This document shows, one piece after another, positions 33,286 to 40,819 of a stretch of DNA of 64,000 bases. The stretch's first letter is position 1. The number at the start of each line of letters is the position of its first letter. Source of the stretch: Clostridia bacterium (GTDB lineage Bacteria > Bacillota > Clostridia > Oscillospirales > Acutalibacteraceae); contig JAFQRY010000011.1 of the NCBI GenBank assembly GCA_017409845.1, forward strand, positions 124,001 through 188,000, read 5' to 3'. Both the position numbers and the translations under genes were made by a program. The notes under the pieces are model-generated. The model was not told the origin of the DNA. It did not search any database and saw only the letters and a program-made list of their open reading frames with translations.

Positions 33286-35082
33286 TTATTTATAAAGGGG
33301 ACCATAGTTTTCGCAAGCTCTGAAGTCTGCACCTTCAAGGTCCTTTGTGCCGAATGCACCCCAGCAAGCGGGACGGAAAATCTTTGATTCATCAACGTTG
33401 TGGAGAGCAACGGGAATGCGGAGCATTGATGCCATTGTGATGATATCTGCACCGATATGACCGTAGGAAATTGCACCGTGGTTTGCACCCCAGTTATTCA
33501 TAAGGTCATAAGCTGACTTGAATGCACCTTCGCCTGTGCATCTGGGTGCGAACCATGTGCAGGGCCATGTGTAGTCTGTTCTCTTCCAGATGATGTCTGA
33601 AACTTCGTCGGGAAGGTTAACTGTCCAGCCTTCAACAATCTGAAGAACGGGGCCGAGACCCTTAACGAGGTTAAGACGGATCATTGTAGCGGGCATTTCA
33701 GCTCTGGTGAGGAATCTTGAGGAATATCCGCCGCCTCTGAAGTAGCCGTTGTCGGCTGCGTTCCATGTGGTAGCTTCAAGAATCTTGTCTGCATCCTCTT
33801 CGGTAACATTATACCATTCCTTCATGATGCCGTTGCCGTTTTCGTCCTTAACTTCACCGCAAGCATCAAGGCAGCAAGCACCTGAGTTGATAAGGTGGAT
33901 AAATCCGCCTGCTTCTTTAGCCTTGCCTTCGATTTCATAGCCTGTAACTCTCTTGACAGCGTCTGCACTCCAGTGAGTACGAACGTCGGCAAACATCTGA
34001 GGTCTGTTGGTGAGCAATTTCATGAAGAGCATACCGATACCGTTGAGAACGTCGTTTTCGGTTGCAAGTATATAGGGCTCTCTTACGCCTTCCCAGTCAA
34101 ATGAAGTGTTGAGAAGTGCTTCAGCGAAGTCAGCGTTGGGATAGAAGTCTGTCCACTGTCTCTGACCCTGGAAGCCTGCAGCGATAGCGTTGTGGCCGAC
34201 CTTTTCTTCTTCGCAGCCTGCGGGAAGATTTTCGTTGCCGTTCATGAGGTCCTTGATAATGCACATCATCTTAACAACGAATTCCCAGTCCTTTTCCTTC
34301 TGTTCGTCGCTCTTTCTTACGAATTCGGGATTCTTGTCGAAGCCTTCCTTGCACTTTGCCTTTGTCCATGCAAGAGCCTTCTGATATTCAGCCTCGTCAT
34401 AGATGCCTTCGCTCATTCGACGGATGATTTCAACCTCGTCAACGGATTCAACTCTCATGCCGAGATATTCTTCGATGAAATCGGGGTCGATAACTGAGCC
34501 CGCAATACCCATGCAGGTTGAACCGATCTGAAGATAGCTCTTGCCTCTCATTGTTGCAACAGCAACAGCCGAGCGTGCAAAGCGGAGGAGCTTTTCCTTA
34601 ACGTCATCGGGCATTGATGTGTCGTCAGCATCCTGAACGTCCTTGCCGTAGATGCCGAAAGCGGGAAGACCCTTCTGTGCATGAGCAGCAAGAACAGCTG
34701 CAAGATAAACAGCACCGGGTCTTTCGGTTGCATTGAAGCCCCATACACCCTTGATTGTGTTGGGGTCCATATCCATTGTTTCTGAGCCGTAGCACCAGCA
34801 GGGAGTAACGGAAAGGGTGATATCAACGCCTTCCTTCTTGAACTTTGCTGCGCATGCTGCTGCTTCAGCAACACGGCCGATTGTTGTGTCAGCGATAACA
34901 ACCTTAACGGGTTCGCCGTTTGAATAACGGAGGTTTTCTTCAAAGAGAGCCTTTGCTGCCTTTGCCATGTTCATGGTCTGGTCTTCAAGGGATTCTCTTA
35001 CCTTGAGGGGACCTCTTCTTCCGTCAATGATGGGGCGAATACCGATTACGGGATAATCGCCGATAAGTCTGCTTTTTGCCAT
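33286..35082 (-). CDS. fucI: L-fucose isomerase
   Basis: 598 aa, the family length. Isomerises L-fucose to L-fuculose (also D-arabinose in relatives) in the cytosol, Mn2+-dependent. Typical segments: [21 protein letters not shown] at the N-terminus, [34 protein letters not shown], and C-terminal [15 protein letters not shown] with a conserved His. Metal-ligand Glu/Asp residues lie in the [14 protein letters not shown] and [11 protein letters not shown] regions by family alignment. AAAGGAAGATGCTATT precedes the ATG. Codon use is strongly biased, suggesting high expression. fucU and a kinase are on the same strand about 1.5-3.5 kb upstream, separated by repeats and two unrelated genes. Confidence 0.96.
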   Translation of the reverse strand: MAKSRLIGDYPVIGIRPIIDGRRGPLKVRESLEDQTMNMAKAAKALFEENLRYSNGEPVKVVIADTTIGRVAEAAACAAKFKKEGVDITLSVTPCWCYGSETMDMDPNTIKGVWGFNATERPGAVYLAAVLAAHAQKGLPAFGIYGKDVQDADDTSMPDDVKEKLLRFARSAVAVATMRGKSYLQIGSTCMGIAGSVIDPDFIEEYLGMRVESVDEVEIIRRMSEGIYDEAEYQKALAWTKAKCKEGFDKNPEFVRKSDEQKEKDWEFVVKMMCIIKDLMNGNENLPAGCEEEKVGHNAIAAGFQGQRQWTDFYPNADFAEALLNTSFDWEGVREPYILATENDVLNGIGMLFMKLLTNRPQMFADVRTHWSADAVKRVTGYEIEGKAKEAGGFIHLINSGACCLDACGEVKDENGNGIMKEWYNVTEEDADKILEATTWNAADNGYFRGGGYSSRFLTRAEMPATMIRLNLVKGLGPVLQIVEGWTVNLPDEVSDIIWKRTDYTWPCTWFAPRCTGEGAFKSAYDLMNNWGANHGAISYGHIGADIITMASMLRIPVALHNVDESKIFRPACWGAFGTKDLEGADFRACENYGPLYK

Positions 35083-35131
35083 AATAGCATCTTCCTTTCT
35101 ATAGTTGATGTATGTTAATTTAAATTATGGG

Positions 35132-35845
35132 TTATGAAATTGTGGGTGAAGAAATTTTAAAGATGTTGGAGTCGGATAAATATCTTTGATTAAGCAGAGT
35201 TTCAACACGATCTTTTCCGGCTAAATAATATACACTTTTGGTAGCGGAATCAAGATGTAATTTATCAGTAAAATCAAGATCACCATTGAAGCAAAAACTT
35301 CCGTCTGAAGAAATCATACAAATCACATCTTCGTATAAAAAACTAAGACCGTTTGATTCTCCTATAATAAGATTTGCATCTAATGTAATTTGTTTTCCGG
35401 CTAAACTTTCGGGTGCGGAACCGTTGAAGCTGAGAGAAAGCACAGGCACTTTACCTGAAATTGAATCGGGCTCGTAATTTACACCGCAGTCTATAGAGTC
35501 GGTGACAGTTTCAAAATCTTTAACCTGAACTGCGATATCTGTCACATAAACAAAAATATCATCTTCTTTAATCTCATCAACTTTGTTGGGTGCGATATAT
35601 TTCAACTCGCCGTTTTCGTTTTCTCTGAAAAGGAATTTAGTATTGGAACTTTGGGCGAGCTTCAGATAATCGCCGACCTCGAGATAGTCTGTGCCGCCTG
35701 ATGCACCGCTGTTTCCTTCGCTCTCACGAAGCTCCGCAACTTCAGCTTCGAGAGTTGCAATTCTCTCATCAACTGTAATATCGGTAATGGTATAACCGAA
35801 AATACCTACCATAGCCGATAATAATGCTGCAATAAATTTTTTCAT
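35132..35845 (-). CDS. Exported protein with coiled coil, unknown function
   Basis: 237 aa. An N-terminal hydrophobic segment (KFIAALLSAMVGIFGYTI, about 3-20) is followed by a short coiled-coil stretch (DERIATLEAEVAELRESE, 26-43) and then a beta-rich domain I do not recognise. No lipobox Cys. Codon use is less biased and more AT-rich than in the flanking fuc genes (many TTT, AAA, ATA), which suggests later arrival. AAAGCAGGAAAATATT precedes the ATG. It lies between fucI and the repeat/DUF559 unit, so it may be part of the same insertion. Confidence 0.75.
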   Translation of the reverse strand: MKKFIAALLSAMVGIFGYTITDITVDERIATLEAEVAELRESEGNSGASGGTDYLEVGDYLKLAQSSNTKFLFRENENGELKYIAPNKVDEIKEDDIFVYVTDIAVQVKDFETVTDSIDCGVNYEPDSISGKVPVLSLSFNGSAPESLAGKQITLDANLIIGESNGLSFLYEDVICMISSDGSFCFNGDLDFTDKLHLDSATKSVYYLAGKDRVETLLNQRYLSDSNIFKISSPTIS

Positions 35846-35884
35846 AATATTTTCCTGCTTTCTTTTTTGCTTCGCAAAACTGAG

Positions 35885-36030
35885 TTTAAATCCCTCCGTC
35901 TTTTGGCTTCGCCAAAATCCACCTCCCTTGAAAGGGAGGCAATGAAACCGCTAAGCTTTCTGTAAGGCTGAAGCTTGCGGTTTGGGCTCCTCCTTTGGGG
36001 GAGCTGTCGCATAGCGACTGAGGGAGTTAA
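35885..36030. repeat. Repeat family B, 146-bp copy 2
   Basis: Composite of palindromes: TTTTGGC-TTC-GCCAAAA, CCTCCCTTGAAAGGGAGG, and GTCGC-ATA-GCGAC within GGGGGAGCTGTCGC...ACTGAGGGAG. It differs from the copy at 36451-36596 by one base in 146 and has the same orientation. Confidence 0.85.
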
Positions 36031-36043
36031 ATATTGTTTTGAA

Positions 36044-36406
36044 TCAATCAAAATCTATACGGTTTTTTACAAATGCATCAATATATTCGCACACACCGTA
36101 AAAATTCTCATCCACTTCATTATTCGGAATGCGGATAACTGTCAGATTGAATTCTTCAAGCTTTTCCGTGCGGATTTTATCTTTTACCATATCGGTTTTA
36201 TTATAATGCTGTGAGCCGTCAAGTTCAATAACAAGTCTTGCTTTAAAGCAATAGAAATCAACAATATAGTTACCTATGGGTTTCTGACGCTGAAATCTGA
36301 CGGGGTAATCACGCAGAAATTCATACCACAGTTTGCGTTCCCACGGTGTCATGTTTTTTCTTAAAACTTTGGCACGGGCTACATTTGAATGTCTATATTT
36401 CAGCAA
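36044..36406 (-). CDS. DUF559-type endonuclease-like protein
   Basis: 120 aa. Matches the small DUF559/Vsr-like PD-(D/E)XK family: N-terminal RKNMTPWERKLWYEFLRDYP, then GNYIVDFYCFKARLVIELDGSQHY with the Asp and the ExD/QH core, and a C-terminal VIRIPNNEV strand. Predicted nuclease fold; target and cofactor unknown. It lies between two near-identical 146-bp direct repeats, interrupting the fucose genes. The binding site before the ATG is weak (GAGGGATTTCGTTTGCTGAAAT upstream). Likely part of a mobile or recently duplicated unit. Confidence 0.85.
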   Translation of the reverse strand: MLKYRHSNVARAKVLRKNMTPWERKLWYEFLRDYPVRFQRQKPIGNYIVDFYCFKARLVIELDGSQHYNKTDMVKDKIRTEKLEEFNLTVIRIPNNEVDENFYGVCEYIDAFVKNRIDFD

Positions 36407-36450
36407 ACGAAATCCCTCACATTCATTTTGTTGTTAAGCAAAACTTATTA

Positions 36451-36596
36451 TTTAAATCCCTCCGTCTTTTGGCTTCGCCAAAATCCACCTCCCTTGAAAG
36501 GGAGGCAATGAAACCGCTAAGCATTCTGTAAGGCTGAAGCTTGCGGTTTGGGCTCCTCCTTTGGGGGAGCTGTCGCATAGCGACTGAGGGAGTTAA
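36451..36596. repeat. Repeat family B, 146-bp copy 3
   Basis: Direct repeat of 35885-36030 with one difference (CTTTCTG there, CATTCTG here). The unit repeat-plus-DUF559 gene has a 566-bp period. Confidence 0.85.
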
Positions 36597-36652
36597 TAAA
36601 CCCCTCCGCTTCACTCTGCTCAGCACCTCCCCTGAAGGGGAGACTGAATAAA
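36597..36652. repeat. Partial family B module
   Basis: AACCCCTCCGCTTCACTCTG and ACCTCCCCTGAAGGGGAG: a diverged continuation of the family, ending at the stop of the kinase gene. No gene in 36407-36653 other than repeats. Confidence 0.55.
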
Positions 36653-36653
36653 C

Positions 36654-38123
36654 TCAATTTGCTGTAACCGCCTTGAATCTCTCGTAAGCCTCTGACCATG
36701 CATCGGCATTTTCGGGAGCATATTCCACGGTGTTTTCGCTTGCTTTAACGATTTTGCGTGCCTGATCAATGCTTTCAATCGCACCGCAGGAGAGGAGCTG
36801 AACGGCAATGTTGCCGAGAACGGTTGCTTCAATCGGACCTGCAACAACATTTCTGCCGCATGACGATGCCGTCATCTGACAGAGAAGGGTATCCTTTGTG
36901 CCGCCGCCGATAACATGAATTGCAGGGTAGCTTTTGCCCGTGCAGGCTTCAAGATTATCGAGAGTCTGGCGGTATTTCATTGCAAGGCTCTCATAGATGC
37001 ATCGCATAACCTCGCCGACGCTTTCGGGAACGGGCTGACCCGTTCTTTCGCAGTAGTCACGTACTCTCTGCGGAATATTTCCGGGAGGAGTGAATTCGGG
37101 TGCATCGGGGTCGATGAAGCACTTGAAGGGCTCTGAAGCAAGTGCAAGCTTTTCGAGGTCTGCATAGGAATAGTCGCTGCCGTGTCTGTTCCAGTGGCGG
37201 CGGCTTTCCTGAATGAGCCACAGACCGATGATATTTTTAAGGAAGCCGATGGTTGAGCCGTAGCCGCCTTCGTTGGTAACATTCATTTTAAGTGAGGTTT
37301 CGTTGACGATGGGCTCTGCAAGCTCGGTGCCGAAAAGTGACCATGTGCCGCTTGAAATGAAGGCAAAATCCTCGCCCTCCGCAGGAACGGCAGTCAGTGC
37401 ACTCTGGGTATCGTGACCGCAAACGCTGATAACGTCAACCTCGTCAATGCCGCATTCCTCGCAGATATCCTTGCGTACCTTGCCGAGCGGAGTGCCCGAA
37501 GGAACGATTTCGCCGAGAAGGCGTGTGGGGATGCCAAGCCTTTCGATAAGGTCGGTTGCCCAGCCTTTTTTATGGATATCATACATCTGTGAGGTGGTTG
37601 CGATTGAATATTCGGTTGTCATTTTGCCCGTGAGCATATAGCCGAAAAGATCGGGCATGAAGAGAAGTCTGTCCGCTCTTTCGAGAATATGCGGACGGTA
37701 TTTTTTGAGGGCATAGAGCTGATAAATCGTGTTGAGCTCCATGAACTGAATGCCCGTTGCACCGTAAAATTCATCGTTGGGAACCGTTTTTGCACATTCC
37801 TCAATCAGACCTGCCGTGCGAAGGTCACGGTAGTGAACGGGGTTTTCAAGAAGGCAGCCGAATTCGTCGATAAGACCGAAGTCAACGCCCCAGGTGTCGA
37901 TTCCGATGCTGTCGAAGCCGCCTGCAAGCTTTGCGTTGACGATGCCCTGCTTGATGTTATAGAAAAGGCGAAGAACATCCCAATACATGGTGTCGCCGAC
38001 CTTTACGGGGTCATTTGAGAAGCGGTGAACCTCTTCAAGTGAAATCTTTTCGCCGTCAAATTTGCCGATAATGGCTCTGCCGCTTGATGCGCCGAAGTCA
38101 ATGGCTAAAACTCGTTTTTCCAT
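36654..38123 (-). CDS. rhaB: Rhamnulokinase-type FGGY sugar kinase
   Basis: 489 aa. ATP-dependent kinase of L-rhamnulose or L-fuculose on O1. Seen: the N-terminal phosphate motif AIDFGASSGRAIIG, GIDTWGVDFGLID, a middle GHDTQSALTAVPA and SSGTWSLFGTE (adenosine/phosphate 2), and VIGGGTKDTLLCQMTA near the C-terminus. By family these are rhamnulokinase signatures; context (fucU 9 bases upstream, fucI downstream, no rha genes) argues the substrate is L-fuculose, as in several anaerobes that use a RhaB-like kinase for fucose. The symbol names the family, not the proven substrate. AGTAAGGAGAATTT precedes the ATG. Confidence 0.9.
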   Translation of the reverse strand: MEKRVLAIDFGASSGRAIIGKFDGEKISLEEVHRFSNDPVKVGDTMYWDVLRLFYNIKQGIVNAKLAGGFDSIGIDTWGVDFGLIDEFGCLLENPVHYRDLRTAGLIEECAKTVPNDEFYGATGIQFMELNTIYQLYALKKYRPHILERADRLLFMPDLFGYMLTGKMTTEYSIATTSQMYDIHKKGWATDLIERLGIPTRLLGEIVPSGTPLGKVRKDICEECGIDEVDVISVCGHDTQSALTAVPAEGEDFAFISSGTWSLFGTELAEPIVNETSLKMNVTNEGGYGSTIGFLKNIIGLWLIQESRRHWNRHGSDYSYADLEKLALASEPFKCFIDPDAPEFTPPGNIPQRVRDYCERTGQPVPESVGEVMRCIYESLAMKYRQTLDNLEACTGKSYPAIHVIGGGTKDTLLCQMTASSCGRNVVAGPIEATVLGNIAVQLLSCGAIESIDQARKIVKASENTVEYAPENADAWSEAYERFKAVTAN

Positions 38124-38132
38124 AAATTCTCC

Positions 38133-38558
38133 TTACTGAATAACAACGCCTTTTTTAAGGATGATGTTTGCATAGATTGCTGTTTCGCCTGTTGCGATAA
38201 CCGCATATGCCTTCTTTGCTCTGTCATAGAATGCAAATCTTTCTACAAGCTCGATATTCTTTTCGCCTTCCTCGGCAACGATGGTCTTTTTATAGTCTGC
38301 CCAGATGGGAGGGGGATTTGATGCGTCGCCGTTATCCATAAGAGCAACGGGAGCTTCAACATATGTATCAAGGGGCATGAGCTTGAGAATTGCTTCAAGA
38401 ATTTCGTTAACGCCGTGACCGTCAAGGCGGACAAGCTTCTGAGCTATTGAAGCTGAAGGAAAATTGCCGTCACCGATAACGATTTCGTCGCCGTGGCCCA
38501 TTTCCATGAGAATTTTAAGAAGTTCGGGTGAAATGATGGGGGAGATGTTTTTAAGCAT
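38133..38558 (-). CDS. fucU: L-fucose mutarotase (FucU/RbsD family)
   Basis: 141 aa. Interconverts alpha and beta anomers of L-fucose. Features: ISPELLKILMEMGHGDEIVIGDGNFPS at the N-terminus (catalytic His in GHGDEI), and LDGHGVNEILEAILKLMPLD. Length and motifs match FucU rather than RbsD. AAAGGAACTACCACC precedes the ATG. The stop is nine bases before the kinase ATG, so the two are in one operon. Confidence 0.93.
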   Translation of the reverse strand: MLKNISPIISPELLKILMEMGHGDEIVIGDGNFPSASIAQKLVRLDGHGVNEILEAILKLMPLDTYVEAPVALMDNGDASNPPPIWADYKKTIVAEEGEKNIELVERFAFYDRAKKAYAVIATGETAIYANIILKKGVVIQ

Positions 38559-38577
38559 GGTGGTAGTTCCTTTCTTT

Positions 38578-40377
38578 TTACATTATAGCATACATATTAT
38601 ACATATTGCTGTAGATGCCGCCCTTCTGCATCAGCTCTTTGTGTGAGCCGTGCTCGGCAATGCCTTCTTCGGTGAGCACAACAATTTCATCTGCATTGCG
38701 GATGGTTGTCAGACGGTGGGCAATGGTGAGGGTTGTTCTGCCCTCGGCAAGTCTTTCAAGCGACTCCTGAACAAGCTTTTCGCTTTCGTTATCGAGAGCA
38801 GAGGTTGCCTCGTCAAGCAGAAGCACGGGAGGATTCTTGAGGAAAACTCTCGCGATTGAAATTCGCTGCTTCTGACCGCCCGAGAGCTTGACGCCTCTTT
38901 CACCGATATATGTGTCAAAGCCGTCGGGAAGAGCACTGATAAAATCGTATGCACCCGCTTTCTTTGCGGCTTCGATTATTTCTTCTTCTGTTGCATCGGG
39001 CTTGCCGTAGATGAGGTTATCGCGGATTGTGCCTGAGAAAAGGTAAACATCCTGTGCAACAACGCCGATGTTGGAGCGGAGAGAATGGAGAGTAATATCT
39101 TTTATGTTTTTGCCGTCAAGCAGAATTTCGCCGCTTTCGGGCTCGTAAAATCTGGGAATAAGGTTGCAGAGTGTTGTTTTTCCGCCGCCGCTGGGTCCGA
39201 CAAGTGCAACATTTTCACCCTTGTTGATTTTAAGATTGAGATGATGAAGAATTTCCTTTTCGCCCTTGACATAGCTGAAGGTAACATCCCTGAATTCGAT
39301 TTCACCCTGAACATCATTGATTTCAACCGCATCGGAGCTGTCTGTGATGTCGGGAACTTCGTCCATAATCTCTGCAAAACGCTCGATACCCGTTACGCCC
39401 CTGCTGAACTGCTCGCTGAAATCAACGATTGAACGGATTGAACCGAGAAGCGTTGAAACAAGCATAAGGCTTGCGGCAAAATCGCCGGGAGTTGTTACTC
39501 CGATGTGCATGAAATATGCACCAACGCCGACAACGGCAATATACATCGTTCCGTCAAGAAGAGTAACGGTCGAATGAAATTTGGACATATATTCATAGCT
39601 CTTCTTTTTTATATTGACATAATCTCTGTTGCCGTCGGAAAATTTTCTTTTTTCGGTCTGCTCATTGGTGAATGAACGGACTACTCTTACACCAAGAAGG
39701 CTGTCTTCGATTCGGGCGTTGATTTCGCCGACCTGATGACGGCTCTGACGGAAGGTGTCACGCATTTTTGTGCGGGTTTTCTTTGTGAGAATAATCATAA
39801 ACGGCATCATCACAAAAACACAGACTGCAAGCCGCCAATCCATTGAAGCAAAAATAAAGAAGCTTGCAAAGAATTTTATGATTGTGTTGAACACCATTTC
39901 AGGAAAGTGGTGTGCCCATTCGGCAATGTCAAAAAGGTCTGAGGTCATGCGGCTCATAATCTGACCGACCTTTGTGTTATCAAAGAAAGTAAATGAGAGC
40001 TTCTGGAGATGGTCAAACATATCCTCTCTCATTCTGTTTTCGATTTTAACGCCCATTATATGTCCGTAATATGCCTGGCAATAGCTTGCGAAGCATGCAA
40101 CCGCCTTGAAGCATATGTAGAAAAGGCAGATAAAGAGAATTCTTTTCAATGTCAGTGAAGCAACATTCTCTACGCCGACATTTGTTATTTCACGGACAAT
40201 CAGCGGCAGGGTGATGTCACATGCGGCAGTAACCGCAACGCATAAAAGCACGAGAGCTTCGGTGCCGAGATGCTTTTTAAGATACGGAAAAAAGCGTTTT
40301 ACAAGAGAAAAGCTTTTTTTGAGCGAGTTTTTCTGTTTTTCTTCTTCGGGCGGAGGTCCCGGCGGTGATTTTCTCAT
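38578..40377 (-). CDS. ABC exporter, membrane and ATPase domains fused
   Basis: 599 aa half-transporter, working as a dimer in the membrane. Six membrane segments (about 45-320), then the ATPase: GPSGGGKTTL (Walker A), Q-loop VVAQDVYLFSG, VKLSGGQKQRISIARVF (signature), PPVLLLDEATSALD (Walker B) and the switch His in TIAHRLTT. I chose ATG 40377 behind AAAAGGAGAAAGAAAA; the in-frame ATG at 40419 has no site. The substrate is unknown (lipid, peptide or drug). It lies 20 bases upstream of fucU but there is no functional reason to group them; read-through is possible. Confidence 0.94.
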   Translation of the reverse strand: MRKSPPGPPPEEEKQKNSLKKSFSLVKRFFPYLKKHLGTEALVLLCVAVTAACDITLPLIVREITNVGVENVASLTLKRILFICLFYICFKAVACFASYCQAYYGHIMGVKIENRMREDMFDHLQKLSFTFFDNTKVGQIMSRMTSDLFDIAEWAHHFPEMVFNTIIKFFASFFIFASMDWRLAVCVFVMMPFMIILTKKTRTKMRDTFRQSRHQVGEINARIEDSLLGVRVVRSFTNEQTEKRKFSDGNRDYVNIKKKSYEYMSKFHSTVTLLDGTMYIAVVGVGAYFMHIGVTTPGDFAASLMLVSTLLGSIRSIVDFSEQFSRGVTGIERFAEIMDEVPDITDSSDAVEINDVQGEIEFRDVTFSYVKGEKEILHHLNLKINKGENVALVGPSGGGKTTLCNLIPRFYEPESGEILLDGKNIKDITLHSLRSNIGVVAQDVYLFSGTIRDNLIYGKPDATEEEIIEAAKKAGAYDFISALPDGFDTYIGERGVKLSGGQKQRISIARVFLKNPPVLLLDEATSALDNESEKLVQESLERLAEGRTTLTIAHRLTTIRNADEIVVLTEEGIAEHGSHKELMQKGGIYSNMYNMYAIM

Positions 40378-40484
40378 TTTTCTTTCTCCTTTTGGTTTGC
40401 ACACTTTATAATTATACATTATATATTATGTAATAAAATTCCGGATTTGTAAAGACTGTTTTTGAAAATATATCTTTTAAGTTT

Positions 40485-40551
40485 CTTAACAATTCTTAAT
40501 AAATTCTTAGAGATTTAGCTGCTTTTTTCTTAGAAATTGGCGTGATATAAT
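40485..40551 (+). promoter_or_regulatory. Activator-type promoter of the 28-aa microprotein
   Basis: Units CTTAACAATT (40485), CTTAATAAAT (40495) and CTTAGAGATT (40506), TTAGAAATTG at 40530 and TATAAT at 40546. Spacings from CTTAATAAA to the 10-mer (35) and to TATAAT (51) equal those at 13,506. After the -10, TATAATAAAGCCATGATAAA resembles TATAATACAGTCATAACAAA there. Confidence 0.65.
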
Positions 40552-40611
40552 AAAGCCATGATAAACAAAGCGAAACACAATAAAAATTAACATAAAACGG
40601 AGGACAAAAAA

Positions 40612-40698
40612 ATGACAGTATTTGCAACAATCGTAATCACTCTTTCAGTAGCAACAGGAGTTCTTCTTTTCAAAGACGATTCACCCGTAGTTGCGTGA
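40612..40698 (+). CDS. Membrane microprotein, 28 aa
   Basis: ATG 40612 follows AACGGAGGACAAAAAA, an excellent ribosome binding site. The product begins MTVFATIVITLSVATGVLLF and ends KDDSPVVA: one membrane segment and a short charged tail. Its promoter matches that of the 34-aa microprotein at 13,599, and its N-terminus (MTVxAT, hydrophobic) resembles the 25-aa peptides at 53,233 and 53,338. Divergently transcribed from the ABC exporter gene. Function unknown; candidates are a modulator of a membrane protein or a type I-toxin-like peptide, with no antisense RNA seen. Confidence 0.65.
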   Translation: MTVFATIVITLSVATGVLLFKDDSPVVA

Positions 40699-40780
40699 AA
40701 GCTCTTAATTCAAAAGTTTCACTGTTGACATAAAACACTACCTTTCAAATTTGGGGACAAAAGGTATATAAGAGGAAGCA

Positions 40781-40807
40781 AAAAAGGACGCATTAAGCGT
40801 CCTTTTT
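40781..40807. terminator. Bidirectional terminator
   Basis: AAAAAGGACGC, loop ATTAA, GCGTCCTTTTT, between the microprotein and the convergent SpoIID-domain gene. Confidence 0.9.
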
Positions 40808-40819
40808 GTTATATATCCG

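Noticed and set aside
35885-36596. CRISPR array or composite transposon
   Set aside because: Only two copies, 566 bp apart, themselves made of palindromes, with no transposase, no cas gene and no short regular spacing.
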